A DNA stretch of 12,408 nt, from contig DVLP01000049.1 of assembly GCA_018715445.1 (NCBI GenBank), positions 1 to 12,408 of the forward strand. The letters run 5' to 3'. The stretch comes from Candidatus Avipropionibacterium avicola. Its GTDB lineage: Bacteria; Actinomycetota; Actinomycetes; Propionibacteriales; Propionibacteriaceae. The position numbers were made by a program, and so were the translations under genes. Below the pieces are notes generated by a model, which saw only the letters and a program-made list of their open reading frames with translations, did not search any database and had not been told where the DNA came from. Each line of letters starts with the position of its first letter. The first letter of the stretch is position 1. Positions 5,419 through 11,570 of this stretch are shown one piece after another.

Positions 5419-6986
5419 CCGACACCGTCGATGGTGAGCGGGCCGATCAGCGGTCAGCAGCACCAGAACCAGCCACACCCGAGTGGGAACGACTCGACCA
5501 TCGCACCGTCCTGGTGACGGTGCTGATCCTGATCGGCGTCGCTGTCTTGGCCGGCGTTCCGACGACGGTGGGCCTCACCGCCTGGCGAGGCATCGGGTTT
5601 GCCCTGGCCTGGGTCCTGCCGGGAGCCTTCCTGATGATCGCCGTCCTGGCCGGAGCCGACGAACTGCGCTGGCGTCGGACGCGTTACCGGGTCTCCTCCG
5701 ACACGGTCGAGCTGCACCGCGGGATCCTCTTCCTCAGTCGGCGCCGTCTTGCGCGGGCCCGGATCCGGGCCGTCGACACCAGTGCCCACCCCGTGATGCG
5801 GGTGTTCGGGTTGACCAGGCTGACCATCGGCACCGGCGAGCAGGGTGGCGGCGGTACGGACACCGAGACCATCGTGCTCGAACCGGTGACCCGCGAGACC
5901 GGGGAACGACTCCGGGGCCTCCTGCTCAATCGCGACTCCAGCTCCGGAACGGACACCAACGCCGACGACACCGAGCGGTTGGCGACCTGGCGACTCGCCT
6001 GGGTCCGCTATGCCCCGTTGTCGATCGCCACGGTGATCTTCGTCGGAGCCATCGTCGGTGTGCCTTTTCAGGTCGCGGACTGGTTTGGTCGAGGCGGCCT
6101 GCCCGTCGAGGTGGTGCGCGCCCTGATCGAGCGTCACGGTGTGTGGCCGGTGATCGCCCTGGGCATCCCGGTGATCGTCATCGCGGCCGGGATCGCGTCA
6201 GCCGCACTCAACCTGGAAGCGTGGTGGAGCTACCGGCTGGACCGCGAACCGGGCGGCACCCTGCGCGTCCGACGCGGCCTGCTGACCAGTCGCTCGCTGA
6301 CCTTGGACGAGCAACGGGTCCGTGGCATCGACCTGATCGAGCCACTCGGCGTGCGGCTGGTCGGCGCGGCCCGGGTGCAGGTGGTGGCCACCGGGCTGAG
6401 CACCGAGGCGGAACAGAAGTCGGAACTCTCGACCCTGCTGCCGGCGGCACCGCGCCCACTCGCGCTGGAAGTGGCCGAGCGGGTCTGCGGTGAAGCACCG
6501 TCGGTGCCCCTCGCCGGCCATCCGGTCGCCGCCCGCGGTCGCCGCCTGCGCTGGGCACTGATCACCGTCGCCGTGCTGGTCGCAGGATGGGCACTGTTGG
6601 CGGGCCTCACCGGCTGGACCACCTGGTGGAGCATCACCGTCGGCGTACTCGTGGCGTTGACGACCGCAGCCCTGGTCGCGCGAGCGCTCGACTCCTATCG
6701 CAACCTGGGCCACGCACTCACCGAGCGCCATCTGGTCACCCGCCACGGCAGCATTCGCCGATCCACGGTGTTGCTGCGCCGCGACGGCATCATCGGCTGG
6801 CAGGTGCGGCAGTCGGTCTTCCAACGCAGGAAGGGCCTGGCAACCCTGATCGCGACGACTGCGGCCGGGAAGGGGCGGTATGCCGTCACCGATGCCGACG
6901 CCGGCCGTGCACTGGAACTGGCGGCCGAAGCCGTACCGGACCTGATCGAGCCGTTCCTGGCCGCCTCATCCGACTCAGGCCGTTGA
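5415..6986 (+). CDS. Membrane protein with three bacterial PH domains (YdbT-like)
   Basis: The 523-residue protein is built from three similar modules, each a pair of membrane helices followed by a bPH2 domain. Helices lie at about 32-52 and 58-80, 200-222 and 243-266, and 379-398 and 404-425. PH domains lie at about 86-170, 270-355 and 426-510. Recurrent motifs include YRVSSDTVELHRGIL with RARIRAVDTSAHPVMRVFGL, then YRLDREPGGTLRVRRGLL with QRVRGIDLIEPLGVRLVG, and finally LVTRHGSIRRSTVLLRRDGI. Length and domain order match the YdbT partner of YdbS. Translation is coupled to the upstream PH gene by a four-base ATGA overlap, and both probably answer to the divergent TetR regulator. Ligand and mechanism are unknown; a membrane complex with the single-PH partner is inferred from family pairing. 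Confidence 0.88.
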   Translation: MTDTVDGERADQRSAAPEPATPEWERLDHRTVLVTVLILIGVAVLAGVPTTVGLTAWRGIGFALAWVLPGAFLMIAVLAGADELRWRRTRYRVSSDTVELHRGILFLSRRRLARARIRAVDTSAHPVMRVFGLTRLTIGTGEQGGGGTDTETIVLEPVTRETGERLRGLLLNRDSSSGTDTNADDTERLATWRLAWVRYAPLSIATVIFVGAIVGVPFQVADWFGRGGLPVEVVRALIERHGVWPVIALGIPVIVIAAGIASAALNLEAWWSYRLDREPGGTLRVRRGLLTSRSLTLDEQRVRGIDLIEPLGVRLVGAARVQVVATGLSTEAEQKSELSTLLPAAPRPLALEVAERVCGEAPSVPLAGHPVAARGRRLRWALITVAVLVAGWALLAGLTGWTTWWSITVGVLVALTTAALVARALDSYRNLGHALTERHLVTRHGSIRRSTVLLRRDGIIGWQVRQSVFQRRKGLATLIATTAAGKGRYAVTDADAGRALELAAEAVPDLIEPFLAASSDSGR

Positions 6987-6990
6987 AGGT

Positions 6991-7051
6991 CGCACAGCCC
7001 GTGCAAAGGTGGAACCGTTGGCGCGGCGGCGACCCTTGCAATGCGTGTGCG
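6991..7051. terminator. Imperfect hairpin between convergent PH and metW genes
   Basis: CGCACA (6991-6996) pairs exactly with TGTGCG (7046-7051). TGCAAAGGT (7002-7010) pairs with ACCCTTGCA (7032-7040) at eight of nine positions, with an internal loop between the two helices. The hairpin lies in the 87-base gap after both stop codons and could serve as a two-way terminator. There is no T tract, so the call is tentative. Confidence 0.35.
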
Positions 7052-7073
7052 AGCCCCATCCGCCCGACAGGAG

Positions 7074-7664
7074 TCAGCCCCGTTGGATCAGGTAGGTCGC
7101 GCCGGAGGCCAGCAGGTTCGAGCCGAAGCGGACCGACGACGGGCTGCCGTCGGGACGCAGCAGCACCTGTTGGCGCACCGTGACCCCGGCGGCCTCGAAG
7201 AGCAGGTCCATGTCGCCCAGGGTCGCGAGGTGGATGTTCGGCGTGGAGTACCACGGGTTCGGCAGGCTCTTCGAGACCGGCATGCGGCCACCGATGCCGA
7301 GCTGCCAGCGGTGGCGCCACCAGCCGAAGTTCGGCACCGACACGATCCCGGTCGGGGCGATCCGCATCATCTCGGTGACGGTACGGTCCGGGCGCCGGGT
7401 CGCCTGCAGGGTCTGCGAGAGCACGACGATGTCGAAGGAGTCGTCGGAGAACTCCTCCAGCTGGGTGTCGATGTCGAGCTCGACCACCGAGACCCCGCGG
7501 CCGATGGCGGCCACCACCTGGTCCGGGTCACGATCCACCCCGACACCGCGGCAGCCACGGGTCCGGGCCAGGTGCAGCAGGAGTTCACCGTCGGCACAGC
7601 CCAGGTCGAGCACCCGTGACTCGGTTCCGACCATCGCGGTGATGACGTCCAGATCGGTCCTCAT
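7074..7664 (-). CDS. metW: MetW, methyltransferase-fold partner of MetX
   Basis: The 196-residue protein is a class I SAM-binding fold of the MetW family. The nucleotide-binding motif is VLDLGCADGELLLHL (about 18-32), and the second strand GVGVDRD ends in the usual acidic residue. Later stretches SFDIVVLSQTLQATRRP, VSVPNFGWWRHR and WYSTPNIHLATLGD are characteristic of MetW. In proteobacteria MetW is needed with MetX for homoserine acylation; the same role here is expected from position but not shown. Its ATG overlaps the metX stop by four bases (7661-7664), so the two are translationally coupled. It is the last gene of the methionine module and converges on the PH operon. The length is normal for the family. 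Confidence 0.92.
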   Translation of the reverse strand: MRTDLDVITAMVGTESRVLDLGCADGELLLHLARTRGCRGVGVDRDPDQVVAAIGRGVSVVELDIDTQLEEFSDDSFDIVVLSQTLQATRRPDRTVTEMMRIAPTGIVSVPNFGWWRHRWQLGIGGRMPVSKSLPNPWYSTPNIHLATLGDMDLLFEAAGVTVRQQVLLRPDGSPSSVRFGSNLLASGATYLIQRG

Positions 7665-8773
7665 GGCGCCCCCAGGAATGCGGCGACGGTGCGGTGGTAG
7701 TCGTCCAGCTCCAGCAGGAAGGAGTCGTGGCCCCATGGTGAGGTGATCTCGCGGAAGCTGGTCTGCACTCCCCCGTCGACCAATTGGCGCACGATGCGCC
7801 GCGAGTGGTTGGTGTTGAACCGCCAGTCGGTGTCGAAGCTCATCACCAGGAACCGGGTGGCGCCCTCGGCGATCCGCTTGACCGCCTCCGGGTCGTCGAA
7901 CGGATCGAAGTAGTCCATCACCCGGGTCAGGTAGAGGTAGCTCAACGCGTCGAAGCGGTCCAGGAAGACGCTGCCCTGGTGGTCGAGGTAGCTCTCGACG
8001 GCGAAGTCGACGCCGAAGCCACCCAGCGACTGCTCGTTCTGGAAGCGGCGGCCGAACTTCTCGGCCAGCCCCTGCTCGGAGAGGTAGGTGATGTGGGCCA
8101 TCATGCGGGCGATCGCGAGGCCGCTGCGTGGGCCTTCCACGTCGACGTCCTCGTCCAGGTAGCGCCCCTCGGCGAAGCCGGGATCGCGCATGATCGCCTG
8201 CCGGGCGACGGCGGAGAAGGCGATGTTCTGGGCGGTGAGGCGACTGGAGGCCGCGATCACCACGGCCCGCTCGACCTGCTCGGGGGTCTCGACGGCCCAC
8301 TGCAGGACCTGCATCCCGCCCATCGACCCACCGATCGCGGCGTAGAGCTTCTCGATCCCTAGGTGGGCCAGCAAGGCGCGGTGGACGGTGACGAAGTCAC
8401 TGATCTGCAGCAAGGGGAAGTCGACCCCGTACGCCCGTCCGGTGGCGGGATTGATCGATGACGGCCCGGTGGTCCCGCGACACCCACCGAGCAGGTTGGG
8501 ACAGATCACGAACCAGCGGTCGGTGTCCAGCGGGCGGCCCGGTCCGATGATGTTGTCCCACCAGCCCGGCTTCGACGAGCCCTCGTGGAAACCTGCGGCG
8601 TGGGCGTCCCCGGTCAGGGCGTGGCAGACGAAGATGGCGTTGCTCGCGTCGTGGTTGAGCTCGCCGTAGGTCTCGTAGGCGACCTCCACCTGGGCGAGCT
8701 CGGCTCCCCCGGACAACCGCAACGGGTTGTCCGGGGTGAACAGTTCAGCCTGGTGGGTGTGGGTGGTGCCCAC
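7661..8773 (-). CDS. metX: Homoserine O-acyltransferase MetX (probably acetyltransferase)
   Basis: This 370-residue alpha/beta-hydrolase acylates the hydroxyl of L-homoserine, the committed step to methionine. The nucleophile Ser150 lies in IGGSMGGMQVLQW. The acid and base of the triad are probably Asp316 (SFDTDWRF) and His349 (SPWGHDSF). LLGGCRGTTGPSS and GRAYGVDFP are conserved MetX elements. I chose the GTG at 8773, which has AAGGG seven bases upstream and gives a normal N-terminus (VGTTHTHQ). A TTG at 8791 is an alternative, and a longer open frame up to 9079 overlaps metY and is not used. MetX enzymes can use acetyl- or succinyl-CoA; the adjacent metY favours O-acetylhomoserine, but linkage to metW leaves some doubt. 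Downstream metW overlaps by four bases. Confidence 0.95.
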   Translation of the reverse strand: MGTTHTHQAELFTPDNPLRLSGGAELAQVEVAYETYGELNHDASNAIFVCHALTGDAHAAGFHEGSSKPGWWDNIIGPGRPLDTDRWFVICPNLLGGCRGTTGPSSINPATGRAYGVDFPLLQISDFVTVHRALLAHLGIEKLYAAIGGSMGGMQVLQWAVETPEQVERAVVIAASSRLTAQNIAFSAVARQAIMRDPGFAEGRYLDEDVDVEGPRSGLAIARMMAHITYLSEQGLAEKFGRRFQNEQSLGGFGVDFAVESYLDHQGSVFLDRFDALSYLYLTRVMDYFDPFDDPEAVKRIAEGATRFLVMSFDTDWRFNTNHSRRIVRQLVDGGVQTSFREITSPWGHDSFLLELDDYHRTVAAFLGAP

Positions 8774-8837
8774 CGACGAGCCCTTGCTCAAATCTTGGTC
8801 TGTCCTTGCCTGGTGAGTGGAACCGGAGCGTACGGCC

Positions 8838-10136
8838 TCAGCCCTGGGCTGCAGCCAGGGCCTGGTCGAGGTCGGCGATGATGTCGTCCACGGACTCGAT
8901 GCCGATCGACAGTCGGACCAGGTCCTCCGGCACGCCAGCCGCCTCCAGCTCCTCAGGGGTGAGCTGGGAGTGGGTGGTGGTGGCATTGTGGATCGCCAAC
9001 GACTTGGCGTCACCGATGTTGGCCAGGTGGGAGAACAGCCCGAGCGACTCGATGAACTTCTTGCCGGCATCGCGACCACCCTTGATGCCGAAGGAGATCA
9101 GACCCGAGTAGCCCTTGCCGGTCAGGACGCGGTCGGCCACGGCCTTGTCGGGGCTGTCGGCCAGGCCCGGGTAGTTGACCCACTCGACGAACTCGTGCTG
9201 CTGCAGGTGTTCGGCGACGGCCTGGGCGTTCTCGCTGTGACGGTCCATCCGCACGTGGAGCGATTCCAGCCCCTGCAGGAAGAGCCACGAGTTCAGCGGG
9301 GCGATCGCGGCACCGGTGTTGCGCAGCATCACCGTACGGGCCCGGATGATGTAGGCCAGGTTGCCGACGGCCTCGGTCCACACCACGCCGTGGTAGGCAC
9401 CGTCCGGGCCGGTCAGGTTGCGGAACCGTTCGGCGTGAGCGGTCCAGTCGAAGTTGCCGGAGTCGACGATGACACCACCGATCGAGGTGCCGTGGCCACC
9501 GATGTACTTGGTCGCGGCGTGCACCGAGATGTCGGCCCCGTGCTCGAACGGGCGGCACAGGTACGGGGTCGCGCTGGTGTTGTCGACGATCAGCGGCAGG
9601 CCCTGGGCGTGGGCGGCGTCGGCCCAGGCCGCGATGTCGACGACATTGATCTTGGGGTTGCCGATGGTCTCGGCGAAGACCAGCTTGGTGCGCTCGTCCA
9701 CCTGGGCGGCGAGGGCCTCGGGGCTGTTCGGATCGACGAAGCGGACCTCGACGCCGAACTGCGGCAGCGTGTGGGCGAACAGGGCGTAGGTGCCGCCGTA
9801 CAGGGTGGAGATGGCGACGATGTTGTCACCGGCCCCGGCCAGGGTGAGCACGGAGTAGGTGACCGCTGCTGACCCGGAGGCGAGCGCGAGGGCACCGACG
9901 CCACCTTCGAGAGCGGTCATCCGCTGCTCGAAGACGTCCTGGGTCGGGTTCATGATCCGGGTGTAGATGTTGCCCGGCTCGGCGAGGGAGAACAGGTTCG
10001 CGGCGTGCTCGGTGTCGTTGAACACGTACGAGGTCGTCTGATAGATCGGGACGGCGCGCGAGTTGGTCGCGGGATCGGCTTCTTCCTGGCCGGCGTGGAC
10101 GGCAAGGGTCTCGATGCCCCGGTTGTCATTGCTCAT
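8838..10136 (-). CDS. metY: O-acetylhomoserine sulfhydrylase MetY
   Basis: This 432-residue PLP enzyme of the Cys/Met metabolism family replaces the acyl group of O-acetylhomoserine with sulfide, giving homocysteine. The PLP lysine is Lys210 in HAATKYIGGHG. Other family marks are PIYQTTSYVFNDTEHAANLF, YTRIMNPTQDVFEQR (about 58-72), LASGSAAVTYS and ETIGNPKINVVDI. The length of about 430 and the NLFSL insertion fit MetY rather than cystathionine gamma-synthase. The ATG at 10136 is set by AGGAGG (10150-10145) eight bases upstream. An extension to 10172 would span that site. It is the first gene of the metY-metX-metW module, with 64 bases to metX. The leader holds an inverted repeat that touches the ribosome site. 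Confidence 0.95.
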   Translation of the reverse strand: MSNDNRGIETLAVHAGQEEADPATNSRAVPIYQTTSYVFNDTEHAANLFSLAEPGNIYTRIMNPTQDVFEQRMTALEGGVGALALASGSAAVTYSVLTLAGAGDNIVAISTLYGGTYALFAHTLPQFGVEVRFVDPNSPEALAAQVDERTKLVFAETIGNPKINVVDIAAWADAAHAQGLPLIVDNTSATPYLCRPFEHGADISVHAATKYIGGHGTSIGGVIVDSGNFDWTAHAERFRNLTGPDGAYHGVVWTEAVGNLAYIIRARTVMLRNTGAAIAPLNSWLFLQGLESLHVRMDRHSENAQAVAEHLQQHEFVEWVNYPGLADSPDKAVADRVLTGKGYSGLISFGIKGGRDAGKKFIESLGLFSHLANIGDAKSLAIHNATTTHSQLTPEELEAAGVPEDLVRLSIGIESVDDIIADLDQALAAAQG

Positions 10137-10150
10137 GATGGTGGCCTCCT

Positions 10151-10224
10151 CGGTGGGGTGGACCCTGCACACACGACGACAGCGGGCCCGTGGATCGATC
10201 GTGCCGTGACCGGCCCTCCCACCG
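10151..10224 (-). promoter_or_regulatory. metY leader with complementary segments next to the ribosome site
   Basis: In the minus-strand transcript CGGTGGG (10224-10218) is exactly complementary to CCCACCG (10157-10151), and the latter directly abuts the AGGAGG site (10150-10145). Pairing would place the ribosome site at the foot of a long helix. A TACGGT -10-like hexamer (10226-10221) overlaps the first segment, so whether it is fully transcribed is uncertain. I could not match any known SAM riboswitch core. Confidence 0.3.
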
Positions 10225-10255
10225 TAGCGAATCTCTCTGATTGAGACCTGCGTCC

Positions 10256-10289
10256 ACGACCCGGGCGTGATGTGCTGTCACGGAGTCGT
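10256..10289 (-). terminator. Possible terminator after the DUF3817 gene
   Basis: CGTGA (10266-10270) and TCACG (10278-10282) form a perfect inner stem with a 7-base loop. ACGAC (10256-10260) and GTCGT (10285-10289) extend it beyond an asymmetric internal loop. It begins 23 bases past the DUF3817 stop codon on the minus strand, ahead of the metY promoter region. No T tract follows. Confidence 0.35.
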
Positions 10290-10312
10290 CGGGTGCGGCT
10301 TCGTCAGCGCCC

Positions 10313-10753
10313 TCAGCCGAACCGCGTCGACCACCCGGTGGGAGGACCGAGCCAGAGCAACACAGAGGTGACGGCGGCGACACCCACGGCTGCGAGCAGC
10401 AGCGCCAGGACCGGGTGGCGCAACAGCCACCCGCGCAGGCCGGAGCCCTCCGGGCGCCACGGCCCGTCGAGCTTGCTGTGCTTGTCCAGCCAGCGGTCGT
10501 ACGGCCAGGTGCACCACGGGACGAAGGCGCTGGCGATGCCGACGGCCATGGTGCGCAGCGACCACCGCTGGTTGAGCCCGACGAACACGTTGGCCAGCAC
10601 GTAGCAGAGGAACCCGACGCCGTGGACGAGGCCGCCGACGCGCACACCCCACTCGGTGACGCCGCTGTACTTGAGGACCATCCCGAGGATCAGCAGGGTC
10701 CAGGTGATCATTTCGGCGGTCGCGACCACGCGGTAGAGCTGGCGGGGAGACAC
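10313..10753 (-). CDS. DUF3817 family integral membrane protein
   Basis: The 146-residue protein begins MSPRQLYRVVATAEMITWTL and continues GMVLKYSGVTEWGV, then GGLVHGVGFLCYVL. This order (Arg-x-Tyr, Glu-x-x-Thr-Trp, Lys-Tyr, His-Gly) is the recognisable signature of the DUF3817 family found widely in actinobacteria. Three segments in the family core are hydrophobic (about 11-28, 38-58 and 67-84), followed by a charged linker and a fourth helix near 112-136. The function of the family is unknown. The start is a GTG with GAGAGGG about seven bases upstream. It is divergent from maf across 160 bases that contain a striking inverted repeat. It is transcribed in the same direction as metY but separated by 176 bases with a hairpin, so it is probably a separate unit. 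Confidence 0.85.
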   Translation of the reverse strand: MSPRQLYRVVATAEMITWTLLILGMVLKYSGVTEWGVRVGGLVHGVGFLCYVLANVFVGLNQRWSLRTMAVGIASAFVPWCTWPYDRWLDKHSKLDGPWRPEGSGLRGWLLRHPVLALLLAAVGVAAVTSVLLWLGPPTGWSTRFG

Positions 10754-10825
10754 GGAGCGGCCCTCTCGTCAGGAGTGATGTCGCGGCCACCTTATGCGAG
10801 CGGTCCACATCTCGGCCGTCACGCG

Positions 10826-10896
10826 GGTTTTGGTGCACCAGTGATTCCAGAACGTCCCGGGCAACCGATTCCCCCGACCGTCACTGCACCAAAACC
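10826..10896. repeat. Long inverted repeat upstream of maf
   Basis: GGTTTTGGTGCA (10826-10837) and TGCACCAAAACC (10885-10896) are exact complements. Pairing continues as GTGA (10841-10844) with TCAC (10881-10884) after a 3-base bulge, giving 16 pairs around a 36-base loop. The left arm also contains the 10-bp palindrome TGGTGCACCA (10831-10840). The right arm ends right before GGGAGGA (10897-10903) upstream of maf. It could be a pair of operator sites or a structured 5' leader. Confidence 0.55.
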
Positions 10897-10913
10897 GGGA
10901 GGACCGGCCAACC

Positions 10914-11546
10914 ATGGGTCGAAACGCTACGGTGAGCCGTGTGCGCCTGATCCTTGCCTCCCAGTCCCCCGCCCGCCTGGCGACCCTGCAGCGGGCCGGG
11001 ATCGAGCCCGAGGTCATCGTCTCCGGCGTGGACGAGTCCGCCCCGGCCCCGGTGGCACCGGTCGACCTGGCGCAGCACCTGGCGCGCCGCAAGGTGACCG
11101 CGGTCGCGGACCGGACCCCGATCGAGGCGGACGACGAGGTGCTGATCGGCTGCGATTCGGTCCTCGAGGTCGACGGACAGGCCCACGGCAAGCCCGCCGA
11201 TGCCGACGAAGCCGTACGGCGGTGGCTCACGCTGAGCGGTCGCTCCGCCATCCTGCACAGCGGGCACCACGTGATCCGCCGCACCGAGGACGGGCTGATC
11301 CGTGAGGTCGGACGGCCCGGCAGTACCGTGGTCCACTTCGCCGAGCTCAGCGCCGCCGAGATCGAGGCCTATGTCGCCACCGGCGAGCCGCTGCACGTCG
11401 CCGGGGCGTTCACGATCGACGGCTACGGAGGCCCCTTCATCAGCCGGATCGAGGGCGACCACCACAATGTCCTGGGGCTCTCGCTGCCACTGCTGCGGAT
11501 CCTGCTCGACGAGCTCGGGGTCCACTGGACCGACCTGTGGCGCTGA
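10914..11546 (+). CDS. maf: Maf-family nucleoside triphosphate pyrophosphatase
   Basis: Maf proteins hydrolyse canonical or modified nucleoside triphosphates to monophosphates. The 210-residue frame contains RLILASQSPARLATLQRAGI (11-30), the Maf signature and nucleotide loop. The catalytic Asp81 lies in IGCDSVLEVDGQAHGKP, and GYGGPFISRIEGDHHNVLGLSLPLL is the conserved C-terminal core. It closely follows the plan of mycobacterial Maf. Whether it prefers dTTP/UTP or m7GTP cannot be settled by eye. Start choice is open. The ATG at 10914 has GGAGG 11 bases upstream. A GTG at 10941 begins exactly at the usual Maf N-terminus and lies seven bases after TACGGT (10928-10933), which would suit a leaderless message. 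The gene is divergent from DUF3817 and followed 24 bases later by the phosphoesterase. Confidence 0.92.
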   Translation: MGRNATVSRVRLILASQSPARLATLQRAGIEPEVIVSGVDESAPAPVAPVDLAQHLARRKVTAVADRTPIEADDEVLIGCDSVLEVDGQAHGKPADADEAVRRWLTLSGRSAILHSGHHVIRRTEDGLIREVGRPGSTVVHFAELSAAEIEAYVATGEPLHVAGAFTIDGYGGPFISRIEGDHHNVLGLSLPLLRILLDELGVHWTDLWR

Positions 11547-11555
11547 CCCTTCTCG

Positions 11556-11561
11556 TAAGAT
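11556..11561 (+). promoter_or_regulatory. Putative -10 element directly before the phosphoesterase gene
   Basis: TAAGAT fits TANNNT, falls in the short gap after the maf stop and ends nine bases before the ATG at 11571. There is no ribosome site in the gap. This suggests a nearly leaderless message separate from maf, although read-through from maf is also possible. Confidence 0.35.
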
Positions 11562-11570
11562 GGCGCCACC

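Noticed and set aside
8774..9079. N-terminal extension of the metX reading frame
   Set aside because: The extension lies inside metY, reads as Ser/Arg/Pro-rich noise and would give MetX about 100 extra residues. The GTG at 8773 gives the normal MetX length.
8817..9872. Long open frame on the plus strand opposite metY
   Set aside because: The minus strand encodes an unmistakable MetY with its PLP lysine. The opposite frame is low-complexity, rich in Gly, Val, Asp and Arg, and has no motifs.
10137..10260. SAM riboswitch upstream of metY
   Set aside because: I looked for the conserved SAM-I/SAM-IV core on the minus strand. There is some similarity in a GGTGGGAGGG segment, but the characteristic GACTGGCCC and GAAACC-type elements are absent, so I do not call it.
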